From Heterohyrax brucei (Eukaryota; Chordata; Mammalia; Hyracoidea; Procaviidae), in NCBI GenBank assembly GCA_028571685.1, contig CM053162.1, forward strand, positions 48,890,851 through 48,954,850: DNA of 64,000 nt, written 5' to 3'. Positions 1 to 11,397 of this stretch are shown one piece after another. Under the pieces are notes generated by a model. That model ran no database searches and was not told where the DNA came from. It saw nothing but the letters and a program-made list of their open reading frames with translations. Within the stretch, counting starts at the first letter, position 1, and each line of letters starts with the position of its first letter. Both the position numbers and the translations under genes were made by a program.

Positions 1-1537
1 AGCTTCTTTTAATTCCCTGGTTGCTACATTTCAGATTTTGACAAGGAAACACAGTTTTTTGGGGAGGGAGAATTATTCTTTGATTTCAAAATTTCTAAAT
101 ATAATTCTTACAAGACACTTTGATCACCTGAAATAAATTTATGGCACCATGTCAATCTAATTAATGTTGTGGAACACAGGATCTTAAATATGTGCTTCTG
201 CAATCCCTTTTCTCAATGAATTCTGTAATTCATTCATTCATTTCTAAATCATTTATTTGAAATACTCTGTCTCTTGCAAAGGAGTTGGTTTCATTTTGGA
301 CTGGGAAAATTTTAACTTCTAAAAATGTGGAATATAAAGTGAAAGGTAGAAGAAAACCACCATGAATTCTAGCCAGTTTCCTAAGAAAGAATGCAGCCAA
401 GCACAATGAACATAAACCTATTAGGAGCAGCTGTACCAGAAACAATGAGTGGGGTTTGTTGAGTCATTTCAGCCTTGACCTCATCGGAGCGGGGCAGCAG
501 GAGTAGGATTTGGGTCAGGACCTGCCATAGCTGAGATTCAACCTCTCCAACTTAGTCCCATCCATCTGCATGCTCTGTCCCTGGATTTGCAAGGTCCTGT
601 AGCCTTTTGTCCCTTGAGAATCTACAAAGTCTATTCTGCACTGGGGACCATACTGGCCTGGCCCAGAGAATGCTAATATACAGCAAACGTGAGGATGAAA
701 GTGACTCTATGAGAATAGAGATGTGAAGTCAGAGGAAGAGAAATGATGCAATTTCTTTTCCAGCTAAGGAGAAGGATCGAAGAAATGAATGAGACCTGGG
801 AGGAAATTTATATTAGGGGATAAACAAATGAGTTCTGTGCCCGCCTCTTTCAGTCTCTTCAATGCCATGTTCATTTCTCTTTTTTGATTACCAGGTAGTG
901 CTGTCCTCAGTCTCTCAGGGCATACTTCTTTCCTGATCTGGCACAAACTACCCCGCAGGGCTTAAAGACATGCAGATGACAAATGATAAAGGTATGCCTC
1001 TCTTAATCAAGCTGCCGGAGTCACCCATCTAAAGAGCTGTTTAAAAAACACATCTAGCAGATCTCAGCTTCCAATCTTCACATCTTATTTACTCCAACTT
1101 TCGCTTTTGAAAAATCTAAAGGAATTCTCATGCAGGCTGTGACCAAAGGAAAGGGCAAGTTAAAAATTTCCTGTCCATAGGGTGCATTTCTGTATTGCAA
1201 ATTCAGTGGCTTATTTTATGAGCTGCAGTCTGGACCTTCAGACCAAGATATGGATTGATTAGGTTAGCATAAAATGTAAGCTTGCAGAACCAGAGTTCTT
1301 TCCAAGTGATGCTCCTTTAGATAGTTCTTCAATTGCTGGACGAGAGTAGATATTGGCCGTTAGGGCTTTTACAGCTAAGGAAGGCACTGAAGCATGTTTG
1401 TCTTCTCGGTTGACTAGCTGGCCAGATGCCATGTGTCTGGCACTGGAATGGGTCCTTTCTGCCCTGTTTTACCTCTTCTCCAAGAAAGCAAAAACAGTAT
1501 TTCAAAAATGCTATTTCAACAAATATACAGATAGAAG
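1..1537. other. unique non-coding DNA, no gene seen
   Basis: AT-rich sequence without a recognisable repeat or a coding frame longer than about 80 codons. The short open frames on both strands show no family resemblance. I see no splice-flanked exon candidate. Confidence 0.5.
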
Positions 1538-1892
1538 GGATGTGGTAGTGGCTCAGTAGTAGCGTTCTCACTTTCGGTAGGTAAAACTCAGCTTCTGTTC
1601 CGGCTGATGCTCCTCACGTGCACCCACCACCTCTCTGTCCATGGAGGCCTGCATGTTGCTATGATGCTGAACAGGTTTTAAAGAAGCTTCCAGACTCAAA
1701 TGGACTAGGGAGAAAGGCTTAGTGATCTGCTTCTGAAAATCAGCCAGTAAAAACCTCAGGGATCACATAGGTTCACTATGCAACTAACTATGGAAGTGGC
1801 ACAGGATGGGAAGCCTTTGGTTCCGTTCTACACAGGATCCCCATGAGTTGGGATTGATTAGATGACAGTTAATAACAACGTAAGCAACAACA
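1538..1892 (+). mobile_element. tRNA-Gly-headed SINE with RTE-like tail, full length
   Basis: The first 75 bases resemble a tRNA-Gly gene (head reads ggtagtggctcagtagtag), but the B box is decayed. A body of about 200 bases follows ('gttgctatgatgctgaacag', 'gcttccagactcaaatggac'). The tail (ccatgagttgggattgatta, then aacaac repeats) matches the 3' end of the RTE elements in this window. Related minus-strand copies lie at 15.2, 34.4 and 35.4 kb, and a divergent one at 62.2-63.1 kb. It has no coding capacity and presumably moved using RTE proteins (inference). Function as a tRNA gene is very unlikely because the anticodon and T arms are mutated. Confidence 0.75.
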
Positions 1893-2569
1893 GAGGATCC
1901 CAGATATTGGAGAGAAACTCAATACAAAACACTGTAAGTCTGATGTGCTAGAAGATTCCACTTGTTTTACTTTTGCTAATGTTTTCCTTCAAGAACAGCA
2001 GTGAAATGCTATGGTTACAGGATAGAACTCCAGAAGCAAGTTAGGTCTACAGCTAGAAAGAACAGAAAAGGTTTCTCTGCAGAAAGTCCAAATAAGTCTC
2101 GGTAGAAGTAGTCTAAGCGGGGCCAGTTGTGCTTGGTGGAATTGCCTCTCATGGAGTCTCCTGCCAAATTGATCCCTCTGCCTGAAGCCACAGCTCAGTC
2201 TCTTCATTACTCTGAACTTGTGGGAAGTGAGTAGTGGCTGTTCTCATCAACCAATCATCATCTCTCCTTCAGAATTACACAAGGCCAATTGAATCAGGGA
2301 TCTGATCATTACATGCCATTCTGCCTAGTTAGAAAGAAAATTCAGATCTTCGCTGAGCTGAGTGATGAAATGTCATAGTAACATGCCAGATTTCTACCTC
2401 AGTTGATGTTTGCATAATATGCCTTATTGAGTATTTCAGCTTCAATACATGTGCTGAACTATTCATCCAATGTACAGTAATTATCCACTGAGACTAAGAC
2501 TAGAGTGATTTGCTCCATCACATTTGATTCAGTCACATCTTTTAAAAGATGTATTGCTTTTTACGTAAT
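1893..2569. other. unique non-coding DNA
   Basis: No recognisable repeat or gene. A 72-codon minus-strand frame at 1989-2207 resembles nothing I know and is probably chance. Confidence 0.45.
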
Positions 2570-2830
2570 TTATAGTAGCTCGCCTTTTTATGTGCTCAGT
2601 TATGGGTCAGGCGTGTCCAAGTAGTTTTTTCATATATTATTGAATCTCTTCACCACAATCCATAAAGGTGGGCATTATTACTATACCAATTGCACAGATG
2701 AAAAGACAAGCTGAGAAAATTTCACAGACTTGCTCAGGCTTACGTTGAAAGAAAGTGACTGCGTGGGAATGGAAGTCCACTTCTTGTCTGATGATAGAGT
2801 TTGCTCTGTTTGCATTTTACCAAACCTCCT
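2570..2830 (-). mobile_element. MIR-type ancient SINE fragment
   Basis: The + strand reads as the reverse complement of MIR: a 'gtgggcattattactatacc' block, then 'gcacagatgaaaagacaagc' and a 'cacagacttgctcagg' block in the expected order. It is diverged, as expected of an element predating placental radiation. Confidence 0.65.
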
Positions 2831-3017
2831 TTATGTTCAAGACCACTAACACGGTCAGTGTTGACCTGGTTAGGTAAATGTGGCTTCTGACTCTACTCAC
2901 CTAGTTCACAACACCCAGAAGAGAGGCACAGTTCATTGACTTGAATAAGGAAGAATACGTTATAATAGATGTGTTTCGTTTATAAAACCATTGCTTTCTG
3001 GTCACTTTCAGCTTCTA

Positions 3018-3131
3018 GAGATGCTATAGGATGGAGTTGAACTGCCCCACACAATTTCCAAGGAGCGGCTGGTGAGTTCAAACTGCTGATGTTTTGGTTA
3101 GCAGCTGAGTGCTTAACCACTGTGCCAGCAT
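3018..3131 (-). mobile_element. AfroSINE, partial
   Basis: In reverse orientation it shows the middle block (ctgccccacacaatttccaa), the tRNA-like T-arm region (gagttcaaactgctgatg) and the head (ttaaccactgtgccagca). The 3' tail is decayed. It sits 32 bases from an oppositely oriented copy, so the pair could pair as a hairpin if transcribed. Confidence 0.8.
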
Positions 3132-3163
3132 GGACTCTGTTTTGTGAATACTGGGCCCAGTTA

Positions 3164-3328
3164 AGAAATTCTGGTGGCATAGTGGTTAAGTGCTACGTCT
3201 GCTAATGGGAGAGGTCAGCAATTTCAATCTGCCAGGCACTCCTTGGAAACTCTGTGGAGCAGTTCTATTTCGTCCTATAGGGTTGCTGTGAGTCAGAATC
3301 GGCTCAATGGCGGTAGGTTTGGTTTGGG
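3164..3328 (+). mobile_element. AfroSINE, near full length
   Basis: Head ctggtggcatagtggttaag, middle block ccttggaaactctgtggagc, tail gtgagtcagaatcggctcaa and a terminal ggtttggtttgg. Imperfect flanking repeats (gggcccagtta at 3153-3163, gggacccaatta at 3326-3337) may be the target-site duplication. Confidence 0.9.
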
Positions 3329-4759
3329 ACCCAATTACTGGACAGCATTTTTCGAAAGGAATTTGCCTTTTCTACAAAGCCTAGGGCATTGAAGAGATTT
3401 TGCGAAAATAAATGTACTTCACATCATTTATTCTTTGTGGGGAACTTTTGGCTGTTTCTCTTATCATCACATGGTGATATCAAACTGGGGAGTTTGCTAT
3501 CCTGGGACACAGTTAAGTTTTAACTTTCAGTTTCTCTAAGGATGAAAGTGTGCAATAAGAAAGCTACACACTGCATTAACCCCTGTATTCCTTTCAGTGC
3601 CAGGAAAATTGTTTCTCTGGGGTGCAAAAGGGACTTCCTGCCTGCCATTTGGAAAACTTGTATAAAATAAGCCCTGATTTGGGGCTTTTTTGGAGGATAA
3701 AGGGTGATGTCGTTTCTCTGATTGTACTCAGTGATACATTTTAATGTGCAGTTTATACTGACATTGACATTCATTTAGCTCGGATTACAAGTGAATTACT
3801 CACTCCTTAATGAAGTGTAGCCTGCATGACATATTGACCATGTGAGCCAACACTCATTGCTTTAAAAGAAGCCTCGGTTAGGTTACATTTTCTTTTGTCA
3901 TTGAAAGTGGGTTGTCAGTTAATACACTTAAAACAAGGCCTGCTGACCTGCCATCCTCCTCCAAGTATTTAATTGGAGCAGTAGAGAGGTACACACAAAA
4001 AATAACTATTTTAATGGAGAGAAAGAGTGAAAACATGAATTCCATGTGAGTTAAACAAAGAGCCTTTCTATTAACATATATGAGTCATCTCCAACATTTT
4101 AATAATTTTAATAATTTAAAAAATTTCAATCTCATAGAACTCTTGTGTATTTGATTCTGAGATTTTGAAATAGCACCAAGGTTAAAGCCCCAAATCAAGA
4201 GAGAGTTCGTCACCAGCCCCCCACAAAAAACGGGAAAAAAGCATGAACTTGCTTGGTTCAAGCCAAGTTTTTGAGCAAGATGTCTAGCATGAATTGCAAA
4301 TTTAAAACGATAGCGCTTCCTTCTAATTTAGACTTTTATTTTCCCGAAAGCAAAATGTTTTGTAATTAAAAATGGAAAGGACAAGGAATTTCAAAGAACA
4401 TTCACTGGAGCAAATGATAGTTTTATTACCGCTGTGGACATTTGGAGATCAAGTTTAAGAGGATATGGTTGAATTCAGTACTTCCAAAGCACTACTCATC
4501 TATAATTACATGTGTCTAAGGTCTTGTGAAGTGGCTGTATAATTACTTTTGAGTTGCATTTAAAGGAGGTATTGAGAAGCCGCATTTCATGAATTACACT
4601 TTGTGTGGATCTTGTGCATGCTAGTTTATATCATTATATTTTCATGTGCAGTACAAAAACAATTGCAGAAAATAGAAGAGATGAATTTTGACTCTATGGT
4701 CACTTTGTAGAAGATGCTAACTTTTTTAAGAAAAGCAATATTACTCTTTTCCATGTGGT
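3329..4759. other. unique AT-rich non-coding DNA, possibly conserved
   Basis: No repeat is recognised. The stretch from about 4080 to 4740 is rich in TAATTA/ATAATT-type motifs and lacks transposon signatures, a texture often seen in conserved non-coding DNA. Conservation itself cannot be seen from one sequence. Confidence 0.35.
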
Positions 4760-5395
4760 CTTAGTTACCTAGTGCTGCTGAAGCAGAAATACAGGTTGGT
4801 GGCTTCAACAAACAAAAACATATTCCCTCACAGTCTAGGAAGCTAGAAGTTTGAATTCCAGGTGCCAGGTACAGGAGAAGATCCTTGTTATCAAGCTTCC
4901 CGTGATCTAGGAGCTTCTCAGTTTAGGAACTTCAAGTCCAAAGGACATATCCCCTCCTGGTTCTTCCTTCTTGGTGATACGAGGTCCTTCTGTCTCTCTG
5001 TTTGTTTTTCTTCTGTATCTCAAAAGTGATTGACTCAAAATACAACCCAATCTTACAGACTGAGTCATACCTCATTAACATAACTGTCTCTAGTCCTTCC
5101 TCATTAACTTCATAAAACAGAATAACCCATTAACATGGAGTTGATTCAGATTCCTAGTGACTATAGGACACAATAGAGCTGCCCCATAGGGTGACTGATT
5201 TGAATTGCTGACATTTTGATTAGCAGTCATAGCTGTCAACAACTATGACACCAGTGTTCCATTATTGGGGTAGGACTTACAACACATGGGAAAATCACAT
5301 TAGATGATAAAGTGGTGAACTATTTACACAGTGCTGAGAATCATGGCCTGGTCAAGTTGATACACATTTTGGGGGGGATACAGCTCAATCCATAA
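4760..5395 (-). mobile_element. ERVL-MaLR solo LTR, split by a SINE
   Basis: The + strand is the reverse complement of a MaLR LTR. It opens with the LTR 3' end (ttagttacctagtgctgctg), runs through 'cacagtctaggaagctagaa' and closes with the LTR 5' end (ctcaatccataac). An antisense AfroSINE interrupts it at 5124-5262. It is a regulatory remnant of an endogenous retrovirus with no coding region. Confidence 0.8.
5124..5262 (-). mobile_element. AfroSINE nested in the MaLR LTR
   Basis: Decayed antisense copy: tail (gagttgattcagattcctag), middle (gagctgccccatagggtgac) and head (caccagtgttcc). LTR sequence resumes directly after it with 'aggacttacaacacatgg', so the SINE arrived after the LTR. Confidence 0.7.
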
Positions 5396-5705
5396 CGCAT
5401 ACCAAATTGTGAAAGTGGCATGTGACCAACGCAACGTGCTTTACAAAATTTCAAAAAGGTCATTGATGATAGCTGTTGAACTTTAAAATTAGATAGAAGT
5501 TCTTCCTCCATCTTTTTTGATGTTAGAAGCTAGATATGCATTTCATCACTTCCAAGACACATATTTTCACATTTTAATATCTTTGAAACCAGACTGCATC
5601 TTAAAAATGATGTCACGGAATTTTTTATTATTATTGTTATCTTTTTAATTAAGAGTTCTCCTGCCCCTCTCTTAGTGGTATATAAAATAGTAACTGATGG
5701 TTGCT
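5396..5705. other. unique non-coding DNA
   Basis: No repeat or gene recognised. A 64-codon minus-strand frame at 5530-5724 runs into the neighbouring SINE and is not credible. Confidence 0.45.
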
Positions 5706-5868
5706 TAGGAAACATTGGTGCCACAGTGGTTAAGTGCTACATCTTCTAACCGGCCATCCTGAGATCTTCACTAAAAGACCACAACTTGGAAACTGTATAG
5801 AGCAGTTCTACACTGTCTTACAGGGCTGCTATGAGTTGCAATTGACTCAATGGCAATTTTTTTTTTTT
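5706..5868 (+). mobile_element. AfroSINE with a central segment replaced by L1 sequence
   Basis: Normal head (ggtgccacagtggttaagtg), late middle block (ttggaaactgtatagagcag) and tail (ctatgagttgcaattgactc), ending in a T run. The T-arm region expected between them is missing. In its place, 5758-5786 is a 29-base exact reverse complement of 6311-6339 in the neighbouring L1 3' UTR. A template switch during retroposition or a local repair event would explain it. Confidence 0.8.
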
Positions 5869-5938
5869 AGATACTGTAATAAACTCACCAGTAAGTATCC
5901 ATACAAAATTTTTTTATGAGGCTTCTGGAACTGAATAT

Positions 5939-8425
5939 ATCTTTTTTATTATGCTTGAACAAAAATGTACATTCCCATATAAATTTGCATGCTCACCTAT
6001 ATGCATTTCCCACTGTTCTCCCTGCCCAGTGACAGCACACTCTTCTCTCTGCTCCATACATGTCTTATCCTCCCAACAATCTCCTATCACCTCCTCTCCA
6101 CCCACTCCCATGCCCCTAGTAAGAAGTCAGCAGGATTACATTCTATAGATGCATAGAACCATAAAGTGCACACATGATATGGTCACTCTGTGTCACCAAG
6201 TCCAATCCATTCCCATCTGAAGAGCTGATCTCCATTATAATTTATGAACAGGCTCAGCATCAAGGGCAGGGACCATGCTCCCAGGGTAACTCTGAGTCCC
6301 CTGGACCATCAGTTGTGGTCTTTTAGTGAAGATCTCAGGGTGCACCCCTTTTTATTCTTGTGTGCCAGTGAGACTCAACTTTGTAAGCTCCATCACGGCT
6401 ATCACTGGTGGTGGCCGGGCACCATCCAGTTCTTCTGGTCACAAGTCAAAGTAGTCACCCACTCACGTGTGTCTCTCTGTCTTCTGGGTTCTTTTTCCCC
6501 GATGTCATTTTGTTCCTTGGTGATCATATGTTTTTGCTGAGTTGGGACCATTTGCTATACCCTCAGATGGCAGCTTGGCATGTTTTAAGACCCCAGATGC
6601 CACTCACCAATGTAGGTTGCAGAAGGTACTTTTAGCAGAAGGCTAGTTGTGCCAGTTGGCCTTGATTTCCCCTGACAGCATGGTCCCTGGCCCCCGCCCC
6701 ACCTATTCTGTCCTTGCAATATTGAGTTAAGATGAGAGGAGTAATCATGCTATGTTGAAGTCCAGTTAACATCTATTTTCTTTCTAATGTATGCTGTCAC
6801 TGATTTCACCCATCCAAATTTCTATAAACTGTCTTATCTAAACCCTCCCTCCCTCCCCACCCTTGCAGTCATCAAAGAGTCTTTTCTTCTATGCATGAGT
6901 CTGCTTCTAAGTTCTTATCATAGAGGTCTATACAATATTTGTTCGTTTGTCACTGACTACTTTCACTAAGCATAATGTCCTTCAATTGAAACCAGGTTGT
7001 GAGATGTTTCCTAAAATCGTTGCTGTTCTTCATCATTACATAGTGTTCCATTGAGTATATATACCATAGTTTACCTATCCATTCCTCTGTTATTGGGCAT
7101 CAGGGTTGATTCCATCTTTTGCTTTTGTGGGCTGTTTTGCTATTGTGTGCTGTGATAGACATTCGTGTGCATGTATCAGTTGGAGTGAACGGTCTTGATT
7201 CTGTAGGATGTATTCCAAGCAGTGGAATTACTGAGTCAAATGGTACGTCTAGATCCAGCTTTTTAGGAAGCACCAGATTTCTTTCCAAAGAGGTTGCACC
7301 ATATTGCAATCCCACCAAAAGTGTAGGAGAGTTTCAATTTCTCCACAGCCTCTCTGGCATTTGTTGTTTTGTTTTTTTTGGATCATGGCCAACCTTGTCA
7401 GGATGAGATGGTATCTCGTTGTAGTTTTAATTTGAATTTCTTTAATAGCTAATGATCGTGTGCATGTCTGCGTGTGTCTTTTGGCTGTGTGGATCTCGTC
7501 TTTAGAGAAGTGTTTGTCCATCTCCTTTGCCTATTGCTTAATCAGATGATCTATCTTTTTCTTATTGGTATTTTATAGTACCTTATAGATTATGGTGATG
7601 AGGCATTGATCTGACATATAGTTGCCAAGTATTTTTTCCCACTCTGTAGGAGGTCTTTTAATTCTATTAATAAAATCTTCGGATGAGCAAAAGTGATTCT
7701 TAGTAGTTTCCATTTATCTATTTTCTCTTCTGTTGTTTGTGGTTTGTTTGACAAGTTTTGAAGTCTGTCTATGTTGTGTATAAAAACTTCCAGTGTTGTT
7801 CCTACATTTTCTTGAATGAACTTTATCATTTTAGATTTGATATTTAGGTCCTTTATCCTGTTTGAGTTGGTTTTTGTATAAGGTGTAAGATGTGGATCTT
7901 GTTTCAATTTATTGCAGATAGATATCCCATTTTGCCAGCACCATTTGTTGAAGAGATTGTTTTCACCCCAGTTTAATGTCTTAGGACCTTTGTTGAATAT
8001 CAACTCTTCATAGGAAGATAGTGTCATCTCTGGGTCTCAATTCTGTTCCATTGATCTATCTGTCTCTTTTTGTACCAGTACCAGGCTGTTTTGACAACTG
8101 TGGCAGTGTAACAGGTCCTAAAGTCAGGTAGTGAGAGTCCTCCCCATGTGTTTTGCTTCTTCAGTAGTGCTTCACTTATCTGGGACTTCTTCCCTTTCCA
8201 AACAAAATTGGCAATTTGTTTCTCCATCTCATTAAAAAGTGTCACAGGAATTTGTATTGGGACTGCATTATATAAGTAGATTGCATTGGGTAAAATAGAC
8301 ACTTTCACAATGTTAATTCTTCCTATCCATGAGCAGAGTAGGTTTCTCCATTTATGTAAGTCTCTCTTAGTTTCTTGTAGCAAGGACTTGTATTTTTCTT
8401 TGTAAAGTTCTGTTATTTTACTGAT
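5939..8425 (-). mobile_element. 5'-truncated L1 with 12-bp target-site duplication
   Basis: Minus-strand L1 of about 2.5 kb: a poly-A end (T run near 5941), a 3' UTR of about 1 kb (5950-6950) and the ORF2 C-terminal part (6950-8414). The 12-base direct repeat ggaactgaatat flanks it exactly (5927-5938 and 8426-8437), which defines both ends and shows insertion by target-primed reverse transcription. It is dead because ORF2 is broken into several frames. Confidence 0.92.
6950..8414 (-). pseudogene. L1 ORF2 C-terminal remnant
   Basis: Decayed end of the L1 ORF2 endonuclease/reverse transcriptase. Successive minus-strand frames (8024-8383, 7590-8027, 7249-7521, 7100-7318) give recognisable L1 blocks in order, including RYHLILTRLAMIQKKQNNK and the C-terminal cysteine-rich block with HFWWDCNMVQPLWKEIW. 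The endonuclease and reverse-transcriptase core are absent through 5' truncation. Frameshifts separate the pieces, so no protein can be made. Confidence 0.9.
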
Positions 8426-8586
8426 GGAACTGAATATTTGTCTTGTTGAGAAATAAGGTGTGTGATCTCAAAGACTTTATAAAACAAAGGTTAGAATAAT
8501 TTTGGATGAACCAGATAACTGTAAACATTTTAGATTTACTTAAAAAAAAATCAGGGCTGGTTTAGTAAATGCCTTTTCAAGGAATA

Positions 8587-8943
8587 TAATAATAATAATT
8601 ATTTGTTATTGTGATTAAGTGAAAGTACACAATCCACATTGGTTTTACACGCCCACCTACCTGCAGCTTCTTCTGCTCTCCCCACCTGGTGACAGCATAC
8701 TCCTCCTTTCTATTCCATACTTCTAGTGTCCTCTCAACAAGCATCTGTCCCCTCCACTCCACCTTCTTCTCTCCCATCCAGAAAGAGACCAATAGGACCA
8801 CCTCCTATAAATGCTTAGACCCATAAAGTAAGCACACCATGTGGTCACATTGTGTCCCTGAGTCCAGTTCATTGTTGTGTGAAGAACTGATCTCGTTACT
8901 GGTTTCCAGTCAGGGACAGCAGCAGGTCTAAGGTCCATGTTCC
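8587..8943 (-). mobile_element. short L1 3' UTR insertion
   Basis: Same 3' UTR as the L1s at 5.9, 14.3 and 20.3 kb ('cttctgctctccccacctgg', 'atgcttagacccataaagta'). A short repeat caaggaata at 8578-8586 and 8944-8952 is a likely target-site duplication. An (AAT)n-like tail lies at the left end. Confidence 0.8.
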
Positions 8944-8952
8944 CAAGGAATA

Positions 8953-9539
8953 GAATTATTTTAAGGGGTAAAACCAGCTTCTGCATTTCCATTTCTGTTC
9001 TGTTTTGTTTTGTTTATTTATTTAGAGAGCATCAGGTTTGCAACCTAACTCCCTTCAGAGTGTCCAACAGTTCTAAAATCAGAAACAGTGCTTTCAAAGC
9101 CCAGTCAATGTGCATCTCAGGCTGCTGGCACTCACTTGATCTGGGTGGTTTGCTTCTGTAGAACAAAGCGTTCAGCTACTCAGGGCAATCTCAGACTGAA
9201 ATAATTCACAAATTTCTCTGAAGATATTACATTTGTGGCCACAGTGTTTCTTTGTGCTTAATGATACTAATTCTGCTAGACTGTCTACAGTGACTCAAGG
9301 AAAGCAGCCAGTTGAATGCTGTGTTTGATTCTAACATGTAGGGTAATTCAACACTGTTATAAAAAGTGGATTTCTGTTGTCATGAATATGCCACAAAGTT
9401 CTGGTCCACTGGGCCTTCCTTATGCACTCCCTTGTTCTTATGACCACATATTTTTCAATTTGTTTTGGTTATTTTTGTGTCTCAGAAAATCCTGTACTTG
9501 AGAGCAGGTCTTCTAACTGGTTTGTTTTGCTTCCAGCAG
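8953..9539. other. unique non-coding DNA
   Basis: No repeat or gene recognised. Short open frames on the + strand (8937-9161, 9316-9501) show no family features. Confidence 0.45.
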
Positions 9540-9665
9540 CTACTGAGAATTTGCATTTATGACAAGTTCCCGGGGAAGTTATACCTAAGGATCACCTGGG
9601 GATCTTGTTAAACTATAGCTTCTGCTTCAGTATATCTGGGGTGGAAGCCCTTCTTCAAATTGCTG
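9540..9665. mobile_element. MER5-like hAT MITE remnant
   Basis: Two opposed half-elements. 'gagaatttgcatttatgaca' followed by 'agttcccggggaa' reads as the reverse complement of MER5, and 'atcacctggggatcttgtta' with 'cttctgcttcagtatatctg' reads forward. This is the palindromic organisation typical of non-autonomous hAT elements. The family call is from memory. Confidence 0.5.
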
Positions 9666-10149
9666 CTTTGTTGCTAAAACTACCAGACAAGAAAAGTACA
9701 GCCACAGCCCAGCGTGATCTGGCTGAATGGAGCTGCAACTCTTTCAGCACGTGCAAAGAACCTTACACTTTTCATGATAAAATACACTGGTGTACATGAT
9801 TTTCTGCCACAAATCCATGAGGCTGTTAGAGCAACATTTGCCCCAGACTCCTAGACACTGAGGCCTGTTGTGTCTCAGTTTTTCACTTGGTGAGTTCATT
9901 AAGACCTTAGTTTTTATTTTTATTTCTGAAGTCTCTTATCAACTGGTAACTATTTGCTATCAAATCAACTCCACCATATGAGGACCCCATGTGTCAGAGT
10001 AGTACCGTGTGGTGTAAGATTTTCAGTGACTGATTTTATTGAAAGTAGATCTCTAGGCCTTTCTTCTGTGGCACCTCTGGGTGAACTTGAGTCTCTAATC
10101 TTTTGATTAGTGCTGAGGGAGAGTATAACAGCTTGTACTGTCTAGGAAT
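9666..10149. other. unique non-coding DNA
   Basis: No repeat or gene is recognised. Confidence 0.4.
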
Positions 10150-10340
10150 TCATTCCACCTTTTACTGATGTATAGCATATAGAGAGAAAAGTATGGATTA
10201 TTGTAAATCTAGTACATTGTCATAAATACTCTATAAATGCCTAACCAGCACCTGGAGCAAAAATCAGAACATTTTCAGTCTGTTGGTCACCTCTGTCATG
10301 TCTCTTCAATTCACCCATCCCGAAAGGAACTTTTAAGTAC
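10150..10340 (-). mobile_element. ancient L1 (L1M-type) fragment, tentative
   Basis: 'ttttactgatgtatagcata' with 'taaccagcacctggagcaaa' and 'atcagaacattttcag' follows the order of a common old L1 end fragment. Heavy divergence makes this a tentative call. Confidence 0.4.
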
Positions 10341-10696
10341 CGTTCTGTTTCTAATCTTGTTTAATGAATTGTATATTTTGCTCGTTCTCATTAATTAAAT
10401 GACCAGGAACTCTTTTTCATTTTTAGTAAAAACTTACATGTAGAAGACTCTGCCTTTTCAATTCAGAGTCAAGGAGTGGGCAGGGATGATTAGAAAGCAA
10501 TAACTCAGTTTTTTCACAGAAACTTCTCGGGTGATGCAGATGTGGTTTTTCACAGTCATGGATGCAGAGTTGCTGCTACTTCCTCCTGTGTTTTCAAAAT
10601 CTCTGGGATGAAATAAAATAGGATGCTTGGGAGTCTCTTCAAAGCGAGTTGTAAGGCGATGAGACTGGTGGAAGGCAAAGACACAGAATACTAGCT
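10341..10696. other. unique non-coding DNA
   Basis: No repeat or gene is recognised. Confidence 0.4.
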
Positions 10697-10925
10697 ATAG
10701 CAGGAATCCTTGAATGTGGCAGATGGTTAAGAACGTGGCTGCTAACAAAAATTTTGGAGGTTTGAGTCTAACCAGAGGGACCTCAGAAGAAAATCCTGGT
10801 GATTTACTTCCAAAAAGTCAGTCACTGAGAACTGCATGAGCACATCTCCACTGTGACACACCTTGGGACATCATGAGTTGGAATGGACTCAATTGAAACT
10901 GGTTACTTGTTAGTTATGGAAGATG
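10697..10925 (+). mobile_element. long-type AfroSINE
   Basis: Head ggcagatggttaagaacgtg, then an extended middle absent from the short type (cctcagaagaaaatcctggt, then actgcatgagcacatctcca) and tail catgagttggaatggactca. The same long type occurs at 33.6-34.3 kb. Confidence 0.8.
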
Positions 10926-10936
10926 GAAAGCTGAGG

Positions 10937-10962
10937 TTTTTGTTTTTGTTTTTGTTTTTTTT
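10937..10962 (+). repeat. (TTTTTG)n microsatellite
   Basis: Four units of a T5G pattern ending in a T run, just downstream of the long AfroSINE and possibly an expanded tail region. Confidence 0.8.
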
Positions 10963-10991
10963 AACTCAAATGGAATATTTACCTGCATTAA

Positions 10992-11166
10992 ATGCCATTC
11001 TGTCCATTTTGACTCATAGTGACCCAGTGTGTCAGTAGAACTGCCCTATAGTATTTTCTAGGCTGTAATCTTCATAGAGGGACATCACCACGTCTTTTCT
11101 CCTGCGGACCCACTAGCCTTTCAGCCAGCAGCCAAGCTCTGAGCTGCTGTATCATCTGGGGTCCTT
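10992..11166 (-). mobile_element. AfroSINE (variant with extra internal block)
   Basis: Antisense copy with tail ttttgactcatagtgaccca, middle agaactgccctatagtattt and an inserted block (ctaggctgtaatcttcatag ... cttttctcctgcgg). It is the first of three tandem antisense copies. Confidence 0.8.
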
Positions 11167-11175
11167 GGGAGACCT

Positions 11176-11382
11176 AAACCCCAAACCAAATCCATTGCTG
11201 TCCAGTCAACTCTAACCATAGCCACCCTTTTGGACCAAGTAGAACTGTCCTATAGGATTTCTAAGGCTGTAATCTTTATGGAAGCAGTCTGCCACCTTTT
11301 TATCCCGAGGAGTAGCTAGTGGACTTCAGCTGCTGACCTTTTGGTTATCAGCTGACCTGAGTTACCACTGCAACACCAGGGT
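11176..11382 (-). mobile_element. AfroSINE (variant with extra internal block)
   Basis: Antisense copy with tail aaccccaaaccaaatccatt, middle agaactgtcctataggattt and the same extra block (aaggctgtaatctttatgga), ending accagggtttct. It belongs to the same subtype as the copies at 10992 and 43212. Confidence 0.88.
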
Positions 11383-11397
11383 TTCTGGGGAGACTGA

